Shown here piece after piece: positions 1 to 11,570 of a stretch of 64,000 bases of DNA (the stretch's first letter is position 1; every line of letters begins with the position of its first letter). The stretch spans positions 356,249,823-356,313,822 of the forward strand of contig NC_058524.1 in NCBI RefSeq assembly GCF_904849725.1, read 5' to 3'. This DNA is from Hordeum vulgare subsp. vulgare. Lineage: Eukaryota; Streptophyta; Magnoliopsida; Poales; Poaceae. Position numbers and translations under genes: made by a program. The notes beneath the pieces are model-generated. The model was not told where the DNA came from. It saw nothing but the letters and a program-made list of their open reading frames with translations, and ran no database searches.

Positions 1-1230
1 CCCCGGGGCCGTAGTGTTTACTAGTGGCTTCTCTCATGAAAACAAGTAGACGGTGGGTGAACAAATTACTGTCGAGAAATTGACAGAACTGTGCAGAGTC
101 GTGACGATATCTATGCAATGATTATTTCTATAGGCATCACATCTGAAACAAGTAGACCGATACTTTCTGCATCTACTACTATTACTCCACACATCGACCG
201 CTATCCAGCATGCATCTAGTGTATTAAGTCCATAAGAACAGAGTAACGCCTTAAGCAAGATGACATGATGTAGAGAGATAATCTCAAACCAATGATAAAA
301 ACCCCATCTTTTTACCCTTGATGGCAACTATTTGATGTGTGCCTTGCTTCCCCTACTGTCACTGGGAAAGGTCACCACATGGCAGAACCCAAAACCAAGC
401 ACTTCTCCCATTTCAAGAATCATAGATCTAGTTGGCCTAACAAAACCCAAGACTCTGGGAGACTTACAAGGATATCAAATCATGCATAAAAGAAATCAGC
501 AAAGACTCAAATATATATCATAGATAATCTGATCACAAGTCCACAATTCATCGAATCTCGACAAACACACCGCCAAAGAAGATTACATCGCATAGATTTC
601 CATGAAGATCATGGAGAACTTTGTATTGAAGATCCAAGAGATAGAAGAAGCCATCTAGCTTCTAACTACGAACCCGTAGGTCTGAAGTGAACTACTCACG
701 AGTCATTGGAGGGGCTATGATGATGATGAAGAAGATCTCCACCTCCAAAGTCCCCTCTGGCAGGGTGCCGGGAAGGGTCTCCAGATGAGATCTCGCGGAA
801 ACGGAAGCTTGCGGCGGCGGAAAAGTATTTTCGAGGCTCCCCTGATTTTTTGCGGAATATTTGGGAATATATAGGTGCAAGATCTAGGTCTGGGGGCGGC
901 CAGGGTGGCCACAAGCTTGCCCACCGCCGCCTCCCCCTGGTGGCGTGGTGGGAGCTTGTGGGCTCCCTGGGGCCCACCTGGCTTGGCCCAAAGGCTCCAT
1001 GGTCTTCTTTCGTTCGGGAAAAATCATTTCGTGGTTTTTATTCTGTTTGGACTCCGTTCCAAAATCAGATCTGAAAAGAGTCAAAAACACGGAAAAAATA
1101 GGAACTGGCACTTGGCACCGAATTAATAAGTTCGTCCCAAAAAGATATAAAAAGGTACATAAAACATATAAAGAAAGCAAGATAACAACGTGAAACCATC
1201 AAAAATTATAGATACGTTTGAGACGTATCA
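1..1230 (-). mobile_element. Gypsy 3' LTR, partial (Sabrina/WHAM/Fatima-like)
   Basis: Read on the minus strand, the LTR starts at 1230 with TGATACGTCTCAAACGTATC, the terminal inverted motif I recall for Triticeae Gypsy families of the Sabrina/WHAM/Fatima type. The purine-rich tract expected before a 3' LTR lies directly outside it (AGCTTGGGGATGCT, minus strand, 1231-1244). The other LTR end is beyond the window. The GC-rich stretch at about 700-1010 yields several overlapping ORFs that look like chance products. The family name is from memory; the LTR boundary itself is clear. Confidence 0.75.
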
Positions 1231-3023
1231 AGCATCCCCAAGCTTAACTCCTGCTCGTCCTTGAGTAGGGAAGTGATAAGAATGAATTTTAGATGCTTTC
1301 ATGCTACCTAGCATAGGTGTCCTTTGTAATTCCTCTTATGTGACGTGAATGTTCAGATCCATTAGATTCAAAAGAATAGTTTGCTATTGACGTGGAAACA
1401 ATAAAAGTTCAAGCAAACTAGCAAGGTAATGACGAACTTTCAAAATAACAAGGCCAAAAGAAAGTTATCCCTACAAAAGCATATAGTCTGGCTATGCTCT
1501 ATCATCATTGCACAACGAATTTAAATCATGCACAACCCCGGTATTGGCGAAGTAATTGTTTCACACCTTTACTTTCTCAAACATTTTCAACTCTCACGCA
1601 ATACACGAGCGTGAGCCATGGTTATAACACTATAGATGGTGTGGAATGTGGTGGAGAAGATAGTCACATTAACTAGGCATATCAATGAGCTGTGGAGATG
1701 CTCATCAATAGATATCAATGTGAATGAGTAGGGATTGCCATACAAATGATGCACTAGAGCTAGAAGTATGTGAAAGATCTTAAAGAAAACTAGTGGGTGT
1801 GCATCCAACTTGCTTGCTCACGAAGACCTAAGGCAATTTTGAGGAAGCCTATCATTGGTATATACAAGCCAAGTTATATAATAATAATTTCCCACCAGCT
1901 ATATGGTGGTAACAAAACAAGAGACTCTCAATCATGAAGATCATGGTGCTCAAAATGCACAAGTGTGGAAAAAGTGGTATCATTGTCCCTTCTCTCTTTT
2001 CTCTCTCTCTTTTTTTTCTTTTTTTTGGTGGGCTCTTTGGCCTCTTTTTTTTATGGGCTTCTTTGGCCTCTTTTATTTCCTCACATGGGACAATGCTCCA
2101 ATAATGATGATCATCACACTTTCAACTCAAAACTTGGATCAACTATGACTCCATATGGAATGCCTTCGGTAGTGTACCGTGGCAATGATCTAGCATGGCA
2201 TAGACATCAATGGAAACATCATGCTAGCTATTTTACGATCATGCAAAGACAATGTAGATGTGGTGGCACATATCTTGGTGGTAGTTGCATGGCAATATAT
2301 CTCGGAATGACTTTGAAAAAGCCATAATAGGTAGGTATGGTGGCTGTTTTGAGGGAGGCTAATGGTGGGTTTTGTGCCCCGACGAAAGTTGCACGGCACT
2401 AACAAGATAGTGATGGTGGAAGGTGAAAGTGCATATAAACCATGGACTCAACATTAGTCATGAAGAACTCATATACTTGTTGCAAAAGTTTTATTAGTAA
2501 TCGAAACAAATCATTCAACGCATACTCCTAGGGGAAGGGTTGGTAGGTATAAACCATCGCGCGATCCCGATCGCCATGCAAAGGATGACAATCAATATAC
2601 TAATCATGCTCAGACTTCATCACATAGCGGTTCACCATACGTGCATGCTACGGGAATCACTAACTTCAACACAAGTACTTCTAGATCCACAACACCTTAC
2701 TAGCATGACTTCAATATTACCATAACCACAACTCAAAACTTATTGAGATGAATCAAACTTCTCTAACTATTCAATGCACATGAAGGTGGAAGTTTTCGTA
2801 TCCCTTTGGATAACTACCCCTATTGAGACTACTTTCAAAGCATAGATCAACTACCAAGCCACGCACAGCTGCGCTCTAAAAGATATAAGTGAAGCACATA
2901 GAGCAAAAGTATCTAGCTCAAAAGATATAAGTGAAGCACATGTGAGCTGAATTGTCTACCAAAAGATATAAGAGAATCTCGACAAAATCACGGTGTGTGC
3001 ATGTCTCTCTCTCTAGGTGTGCA
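1231..3023 (-). mobile_element. Non-coding 3' internal region of the Sabrina-like Gypsy
   Basis: This stretch sits between the polypurine tract at 1231-1244 and the Tekay-type LTR that begins at 3024. It has no credible ORF. It contains a T-rich tract near 1990-2080 and a short motif (aaaagatataagtgaagcac) repeated at about 2878 and 2919 with a shorter echo near 2961. It fits the long untranslated region between pol and the 3' LTR seen in this Gypsy group. Confidence 0.6.
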
Positions 3024-6000
3024 TGTGGGGACCCCGACTGGTGAGTCGAGATCGCCGTGCCCAGTGATCCCAAGGATCAATGCTCACTGAACACATTTAC
3101 TGAATAATAGAGTCTTACATCCATACATACCGTTTGATACTATAAATGACCACTTCGGTCGAGTCTTACATACATAGGGCCTTAAAGGCCAAAGCAGCAA
3201 ACTAGACCAATAGCAGAATTATTGGTTGAAAGTCTGAACCCATGCCATCAGCCTTAACCTACAAGCATTCTAACTGGGAAGCATCCTAGCTCGCAAGAAT
3301 GTTACCGAGTTAATATTCACCATATCTTGTCTTTCACACCTGGTCAATGAAATAACCAGTGGCAAGCCAATGAGTACTTCGAATGTACACGCAAACAGCC
3401 CATGATACGAACAATGAAAGTGAAGGATAACAATATCATGCATCTTTAATGTAACTCATCTGGGTGGAATGATCATGTATATGCATCAGGTTAAAGAATT
3501 ACTTTTGAAGAACAGGTTACAGATATCAACATATCTGCTAAGGGATCAACTATCCGGGTTCACCCTATATGCCAAGTCATCGGACTTGTCATAACCTCAA
3601 TGTATCAGCTGAGGGTTAAACCATCCGGGTTTACCCTATATGCCAAGTCACCAAACTTGGTCATATTTTATCATGTTTATAACAACAACACCTTTTTAAC
3701 ACCACACACGCCCACTTTTGGTTTATGCGGAAACACTGGACGTAGTTTAAGCAGCACCACCCAACTGTCCTTGACCGTGGACACGGCTATTCGGATAGTT
3801 TACACTCTGCAGAGGTAGTACGCTAGACCCACGAGAAACGGGAAACTTCCATGTCATCCATGACTCGCGGTATATCACATATACCCGAGGTAAGTACCCG
3901 ATCATCATCTTTCCTCTGACATTACTAGACAAAGTGGTCCACTCGATTGGTACCCAGCCCACATGTTGTACGTCTTACGAGCACCGACTCTGGACAGTAT
4001 CAACCATGCAGGGACCAACGGTGTGCCTGGAACTCATAATAATGGCATAGTCGTCCTACCTAGCACGACCCCATCACGAGAGTGACACCGATCACTCCCG
4101 CCACTAGTAATGTGGCTCTTTGCTAGTACCGACCAGAGTAATCAACAAAGCCCCGTCCCGTAAAGGGGTATCGTGGTCGTACTGGTCAGGTTGGGACGGT
4201 CAACACATCATAAATCTAATCCCATTTCCGAAACCATACTCACACAAAATCACCGGTGCATCACTTCACCAAAAGTGATCACCAACTCATCATCACCCTC
4301 GAGCATTAGTGGCACCCGACGGGGTTTTCATAAACTCTTTATTTAACTCATCATCATGCTTGTGATAATATTCTGTATCTTTACTTGTCAACATGGTAAT
4401 AACATGACCCTCATGGGGTAGGGTCAAGCTCAATGCAATGATTTTACCTGACTAGTCAACATGACAGTAGCATGATCCTAGTAGACAGTAGGGTCAGCTC
4501 ATCATGTTTGTGCTCCAAGGAGTCATGTGAATATCATTATCAACATGCAAGGGCTTTGAGGAAGCCTTCGGTACCATCACATCAATGATGAACCGGCACT
4601 GTGATCACATGCAACGGGAAAAATACTTGCTATACTAACATGCATCATTTTATACACATAAGTCATGGCAAAAAGGGCTGTTTGCCTTGCTCACGTAAGT
4701 CCTCCGGGTCTTCGGGGTCTTCCGCTCCGTCCCCGAATAAAAGTGTTCTATAAATAGAAGTTTTATTTTTCTTGGACCTCTCTGGTCATAAAAAATACCT
4801 GAAACTTCTCACACGAGATTTGAATCATCAAGGATTTTTGAATAGGTGAAAGGAGCAATAGGTGGCCATTGAATAAGCCGACAGAAATCTTTCTGTTAAA
4901 AATGAGTGGAGGCACCCATTTAATAGAGAATGATTTTAGGAATGTTTAGGAAGTTGTTTCACTGGATTTGGAGTTGAAATGAATATTCTAGACATTTCTA
5001 ATGTGGGATAAATAGCAATAGGGAGCTATTTATTATAAGCAACAGAAATAAGTCACACAAAAATGTTGACCAGGGTTCTAAAAATGGAGAATGATTTTAG
5101 AAGTCTCTGGAAGTTTGAATAACTCCATTTGGAGTTGAAATGGATCATCTAGGAATTTGCAAAGGTGGTGATTAGTTTGTCTAAATGGGCATTTAGATAT
5201 TATTATCACAGGAAAATATTTTGGAAAAAGCTGCAATGCCCAGATCTGGATAGAACATGATTTTAGAAACCTACAGAAATTTGAATCAATAAATTTGGAG
5301 TTAGTATGAATTTAAGGTGGAATTTATAAGATAGGAATAAAAACAAAAAGGAGAAGGGAGCAACCAACGGGCCTCAGCCTCGTACTGGGCGCAACATAGT
5401 GCTACGGCGCACTGGGCCGGCCCGGATGCAAGGCTGCGGGGGAAGAAGAGCCACGCCGATGGCGCCTTTCCTGGGGTGCGCTTTCCCCACATGAAAGCGG
5501 AGACAGCAGGGGTGCGCCTCCACTTACTCCATGCGGGCCCGGCCTCTGGGAGGTCCTTCTTCAACCTCTGCTCGGCCAGGGAGGAGCAGGGGCACGATCT
5601 CGGGGCACGTCGGCGCTCTTCCTGGCCACGCCTGGCTGTGCCCCGGCCAGCGGCGCCCTCGGTGCAAGGCTCCTGCACCGGCCTGGAGGGTCTTGCTCGC
5701 GAGGGAAGCGAGGGCGAGCAGGGTCCAGGTCACAGTGGTCGGTCGACGGCGGCTCAGGCGGCAACCCTTCCCTGCGAAGGGAGAGAGGAGGAGAGGAAAG
5801 GCCCAGGGGTGTTGGGTGGCTGGGGAAGGCTCAAGGGAGAGGGGAAGCGTCCCGGAGTACTGGTTTCGGCGAGGGCCGAAGATCTGCCGCGATCATGGGG
5901 GTAGGGGAGAGCTTGGGGAGAGAAGACTCAAGGAGGGCCCTGGAAGAACCCAAGGAAGAGGGGAGAGATGCCACAGAAGCTGATGCTCGGGGGAAAGGAG

Positions 6001-8068
6001 AGATAATAGAGGGAAAGGGGAGAGAGAGCTCAGGAGCTCTTTGGAGCTTCGGTGCACGACGAGAGCACGCGTGCTAGGGAGGTCTTGGCTGCTTCTAGGT
6101 GTCGGGATGGGTTGGACTGGTCAAGGGGAGCGTTTTGGCGCGCTGGGGCATGCTGCCAAGGAGGAGACCGAGCTACAGAAGGAGAAGAGGGTGCAGAGCA
6201 CCAATATTGCACGCAAGAGTGGTGGTCACCACCCCACCTGGTGTCCTGGGGCACCCCTTGGCCAGGCCAAGGTGTCAACCGTGCAAGGCATGCTTGCCAC
6301 GATGCACTGGAGGAGTTTGGAAGCATCTGGGGCTGGTTTGAACTTGCTTTGAGTGCTATTAAGTTTCTAACATCAAACTTATAGCTGATAAAAGTGGGTC
6401 TTAGGTGGGGAGCCTTGGGGAGAAATTATGTCTGGCAGTGTTAGGCATGGAAGGACTACGAGACTGCAAAGTTTCAACACAAACAAAGGCGGATAGATAC
6501 TACTTGCCGTTCAAAGCCACATTTCAGCCAACAATGGACTTGAAGAGGTGCTGCTCATTTTTCCTACATGAGCATGCCATATCTTTGATCTAAATGAAGC
6601 CTTGGCACACAAGGGAGGCTCTGGAAAGAATTGGGGGTCTTGGGTTAAGCAGAAGTGAAACAAGAGGGTAAAAACGGTGATCCCATGGGTGAAAATGAGA
6701 GAAGTTACAAAGGGTCCTTCTGAATTAATTGACCAGTGGTCATAGGAAAGTTACTGGAGGTGAAATGTAACTAGTTGGGGCTGTGGTAGAAAGTTGAGCT
6801 CAAGGAATAAATTGGAAGGGGCACTAGGAGCCAAATTAGTGAGTGCACACAAGGTGTTTGATCTGTGGTTAGGCTATCAGATGGATTCCAATGGCTGCGA
6901 AACTTAACAGGATCAAATAATAGATGAAAATAGGCTTGCACACCAAATTTGGGATTTGCTGGAGAAGTTTTCCAATGTATACTTGAAAAACCCTAGAAAT
7001 GGGCAGAAATGGGTTTCTGCTTAGAACCCTATTCAAATAAATTCCCACAAATCCAATATTTGGTGTAGGGGCATTATTTGAGCATTAAGGCATGCACTAG
7101 AAGTTTGAGGTTAATTGGACAAACTTTATAATGTAAAATTTGTCAAAGTCAGAAATCAACACAAAGGGTTTTAAGGGTTTTAGGACAAGTTCCTCTATTC
7201 TCCTTGGTGTACCACTTGGTCTGGATGCCTCATTGGAGTACTGGAACATGTCCACCAAATTTGAGCACAATTGGAGACACTTCACAATGTAGAGTTGCTC
7301 GAATTTGATTCTGGACAGATAGGGTTTTGGAGTGATTAAGGGAGTCAAATCAACTTGGATTGAAATGCAATTTGGCAAGATCATCAAGAATATCATAGAT
7401 GGCATGCTAGAATTTTACTGGAATTTATTGAGAATATTTCTTATGGAAATATTCCAAAAGCTTGAAATAGCCAGGAATGATTTTGGAGGGGTTTGCCCAA
7501 TATTTTGAACATGACCATGTGTTGAAACTCATAAATGTGGAATAAATATATCCACTGAGTTTCCCTAATTTTTCTTAAATATTTTGAAGGTAATAAAAAT
7601 AACTTTCCTTCATAGGAGACCATTTCTGGCCTCACAGAAGGGCTTTTAAATAAAATAATAAAATAACTTTTAAAATAATAATATGGTGGTTTTTGAAAGT
7701 CATTTTGATAATGGTTTTAAATAAAACAATTGGTGCAAAAGAAACTCCCTAATTTGAGGACTTGTAGTGCAAACCTCATCTTAGGGGTTTGAAAGTTTAA
7801 TTCAAAGCAAAGCTTTTTGGTGAAAATAACATTTGGTACAAATAGATATTTGTTCTAAACACATGGCATGATCATTAGGCAGGAGATCATGGAGTAAGGA
7901 GGTGATTAGGAGAGTGACAGGATCCATTAGGTATCAAACACAATCATGCAACAAGCAAGGCAAACAATAGTCACTTCAAGCATCACAAGCATTCACAAAA
8001 AAAATTAATTGGTCCTAAATTTTGAAATAAGTTAATTAGTCAGGAAGGCCAAAAACTGGGGTGTGACA
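3024..8068 (-). mobile_element. Very long Gypsy 3' LTR (Tekay-type), 5.0 kb
   Basis: On the plus strand the unit begins TGTGGGGACCCCGAC and ends GGGGTGTGACA, so on the minus strand it is a TG...CA LTR starting TGTCACACCCC. A second copy lies at 15113-20808. A polypurine-like tract ending GAGGGTAAGGTC (minus strand) abuts the 8068 end, so this copy is a 3' LTR attached to an internal remnant. The flanking pentamers (gtgca at left, gacct at right) do not match, so it is not a solo LTR. Tekay-clade chromoviruses carry unusually long LTRs. ORFs at 5301-6384 lie in a GC-rich part, occur on both strands and resemble no protein I know. Confidence 0.75.
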
Positions 8069-8540
8069 GACCTTACCCTCTTAAGAGAATATCGTCCCCA
8101 AGATTCCTGGGATAGGGGTTGGTGAGATACAGAATCTTGAGTTGGAGGTAGTCTTCATCTCCCCATGTTGCGGTGGTCTTGAGGTGCTTGATGATACCAC
8201 TTCGAATGTTCACAAGTCCTTGACTGATCGTGAGCGGAATCTGGCAATAAGTTAGTCTTGACCGAGGTCAAGGGCTTGGTAAGCTAAGTCTGTGCAAGGT
8301 TCTGGCTTCCGAGTGTATTCCAAGTGAGAATATGTGGCAAGATAGTGTGTCTAGGATCTGGTCCTCGGGGTTTCGCATGCCGGTTAGTGACATCAAGATG
8401 TCTCGTGTTAGAACGCACTACCGAAGTCTTCGCATGGCTTCCCGCTTATGGGGAAGTCCTTGACATGCTCTTGCTCCAAATATAGCTTCTCGAAGCACGG
8501 CTTCTCATGAGTTCTTGTAAGCTCTCTATGATCTTCTAGA
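8069..8540 (-). mobile_element. 3' internal tail of the Tekay-type Gypsy
   Basis: Minus-strand sequence leading into the LTR at 8068. It holds the polypurine tract (about 8069-8085) preceded by CTTGGGGACGATATTCTCTT, close to the GGGGACGA-ATTCT-TTAAG motif typical just upstream of Tekay-clade 3' LTRs. No coding frame was recognised. It ends abruptly near 8540 where a 5'-truncated Angela-like LTR begins, so the rest of this element is lost or lies elsewhere. Confidence 0.6.
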
Positions 8541-10307
8541 GTAGTTATTATTATATTTCCTATTTCAAGATAATTGTTTATTATCCATGCTATAATTGTA
8601 TTGAATGGAAACATAAATACATGTGTGGATACATAGACAAAATACTGTCCCTAGTAAGCCTCTAGTTGACTAGCTCGTTAATCAAAGATGGTTAAGGTTT
8701 CCTAGCCATATACAAGTGTTGTCGCTTGATGACGGGATCACATCATTAGGAGAGTGATGTGATGGACAAGACCCAAACTATAAACGTAGCATGTGATCGT
8801 GTTATTTTGTTGCTATTGTTTTCTGCATGTCAAGTATACATTCCTATGACCATGAGATCATGTAACTCACTGACACCGAAGGAATGCATTATATGTATCA
8901 AACACCGCAACGTTACTGGGTGACTATAAAGGTGCTCTACAGGTATCTCCGAATGTGTCCGTTGAGTTGGTATGGATCAAGACTGGGATTTGTCACTCCG
9001 TGTGACGAAGAGGTATCTCGGGGACCACTCTGTAATACAACACCACAAACAAGCCTCGCAAGCAATGTGACTAAAGAGTTAGCCACATGATCTTGTATTA
9101 TGTAACGAGTAAAGAGACTTGACGGCAACGAGATTGAAATAGGTACGGGGATACCGACGATCGAATCTCGGGCAAGTAACATACCGAAGGACAAAGGGAA
9201 TGTTATACGGGATTGTGTGAATCCTTGACATAGAGGTTCAACCGATAAGATGTTCGTAGAATATGTAGGATCCAATATGGGCATCCAGGTCCCGCTATTG
9301 GATATTGGCCGGAGAGTGTCTCGGTCATGTCTACATAGTTCTCGAACCCGCAGGGGCTGCACACTTAAGGTTCGGTGATGTTTTCGGTATAGTTGAATTA
9401 TTGATGTTGGTAACCAAATGTTGTTCAGAGTCTCGGATGAGATCCCGTATGTCACGAGGGTTTCTCGAATGGTCCAGAGACGATGATTGATATATAGGAA
9501 ATTAGGAAGTATCCATTTGGCCTCCGAAAGGTTTTCGGGCATTACCTGTAAAGTACCGGGAATGACGAATGGGTTTCGGAGTTCTATCGGGAGGGGCAAC
9601 TCACCCGAGAGAAGACCAAAAGGGGCCCAAGGGTGGTGCACCAGCCCCTAGTGGGCTGGTGGCCAGCCCAAGAGGGCCTAGGTCGACCGAAGTGGAAGAA
9701 AAGGCAAGGATATGGGGTAATCCGAATTGGGGAAGGAAGGACTCCTCCTTCCAAGTGGAATAGGAGGAGGACTCCTCCCTCCTCCCTCTTGCGCCGGCCG
9801 AAACTCTAGGGTTTCCCTAGGGCGCCGCCCCCTCCCTCCCTCCTATATATAGTGGAGGGGAGAGAGGCTTCTTGTACTCAAGCCAAAGTGCAGCCCTCCT
9901 CCCCTCCACAACTTCGACACCCCGTAGCTAGATTCGTCCGGCACGACGAAGCCCTGCCGGAGTAAGCTCCACCACCATCACTGTCACGTCGTCGCGGTGT
10001 CGGAGAATTCAGCTACCTCGTCGCCCCTCTTGCTGGATCAAGAAGGTGGAGATCTTCACCAAGTTGTACGTGTGCTGAACGCGGAGGTGTCGTCCATTCG
10101 GTACTAGATCGGGACGGAATTCGTGGGACGGATCGTGATCAGATTGCAAAGACATTCGACTACATCAATCACGATTCTTAATGCTTCCCGCTTAGCGATC
10201 TACAAGGGTATGTGAATCCGATCTCCCCTCTCGTATATGATCATCACCATGATAGGTCTTTCGTGTGCGTAGGAAAATTGTTGTTTCCCATGCAACATTC
10301 CCCTTCA
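8541..10307 (+). mobile_element. Angela/BARE/WIS-like Copia 5' LTR, 5'-truncated
   Basis: This stretch is collinear with the LTR at 21283-23045, which starts TGTTGGAAATATACCCTAGA, the hallmark of the Angela/BARE1/WIS group. The first roughly 45 bases are missing here and the copy starts at tagttattattatatttcc. It contains the promoter box at 9844-9851 and ends near 10307, just before a degenerate tRNA primer site. Scattered substitutions and indels between the two LTRs indicate an old insertion. The 234-aa minus-strand ORF at 8937-9641 is a chance ORF inside the LTR. Confidence 0.88.
9844..9851 (+). promoter_or_regulatory. TATA box of Angela-like 5' LTR
   Basis: TATATATA sits after the CCCTAGGG/CTCCCTCC block and before AGTGGAGGGGAG, at the position where BARE1-type LTRs place their promoter. 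The same motif recurs at 22597-22604 in the 3' LTR. Confidence 0.6.
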
Positions 10308-11570
10308 CCCTATCAGGGCTAAGTTCATGCGTAGATGATATCTCGAGTAGAACACAAAAGAGTTTGTGAGCGTTGATGTTCAATTTTCTGCCCTCTTAGT
10401 CTTTTCTTGATTCGGCGGTATTGTTGGATTGAAGCGGCCCGGGCCAACATTACTCGTACACTTACGAGAGACCGGTTTCATCGACTAACATGCAGCTTGT
10501 TGCATAAAGATGAGTGGTGGGTGTCTGTTTCTTCAACTAAAGTTGAATCAGATTTGACCGAGGTGGTCCTTGGAGAAGGTTAAATAGCAATTTGCATATA
10601 ACCATTGTGGCTTTGCGTAAGTAAGATGCAATCATACTAGATACCCATAGCAGCCACTAAAACATGCAACAACAAATTAAAGGACGTCTAACTTGTTTTT
10701 GGAGGGTATGCATGTGATGTGATGTGATATGGACAAACACATGATATGATATCTTGGGTGTATGAGATGATCATGTTGTAATAGTTAAATATCGACTTGC
10801 ACGTCGATGCTACGGCAACCAGCAGGAGCCATTGGATTGTCTTTAATAATTTTTGCGCTTGGTGATGCTTTACTTTATCGCTAGTAGTAGCTTTAGTAGT
10901 AACAACATAGTTGGCGCGACAACCTCGATGGCAGCACAATGATGGAGATCATGATGATGGAGATCATGGTGTGGCGCCGATGACGATGGAGATCATGCAA
11001 GTGCTTTGGTGATGGAGATCAAGAAGCACAAGTTCGTGGACATATCATGTCACTTTTGATTTGCATGTGATGTTAATCCTTTTATGCACCTTATTTTGCT
11101 TAGGACGAGGTAGCATTATAAGGTGATCCCTCACTAAAATTTCAAGATAAAATTGTGTTCTCCCCGATTGTGCATTGTTGCGACAGTTCATCATTTCGAG
11201 ACACCATGTGATGATCGGGTGTGATAGACTCAATATTCACATACAACGGGTGCAAAACAGTTGCACACGCGGAAAACTCGAGTTAAACTTGACAAGCCTA
11301 GCATGTACAGACATGGCCTCAGAACACAAGAGACCGAAAGGTCGAGCATGAATCATATAGTTGATATGATCAACATGGAGATGTTCACCATTGAAACTAA
11401 TCTCAACACACATGATGATCGGACTTGAGTTAGTGGATTTGGATCATGCACCACTCGAATGACTAGAGGGATGTCCATTTGAGTGGGAGTTTATTAGTAA
11501 TATGTTAGCTAAACTCAATTGTCTTGAACATAGTCTAAGTAATCTTTGCAAAAATTTATGTTGTAGATCA
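10308..11570 (+). mobile_element. Angela-like leader with degraded primer-binding site
   Basis: The leader runs from the LTR end to the gag start. A degenerate primer site (tatcagggct, about 10311-10320) follows the LTR. Conserved leader sequence follows, including a GATCATGATGATGGAGATCA-type repeat at about 10940-11030. No ORF is expected here. Confidence 0.75.

Noticed and set aside
5301..6384. Cluster of ORFs up to 150 aa on both strands
   Set aside because: They overlap each other in a GC-rich part of a long Gypsy LTR, and none shows a known domain.
8937..9641. 234-aa minus-strand ORF
   Set aside because: It lies wholly inside the Angela-like LTR; the collinear LTR at 21283-23045 breaks the same frame.
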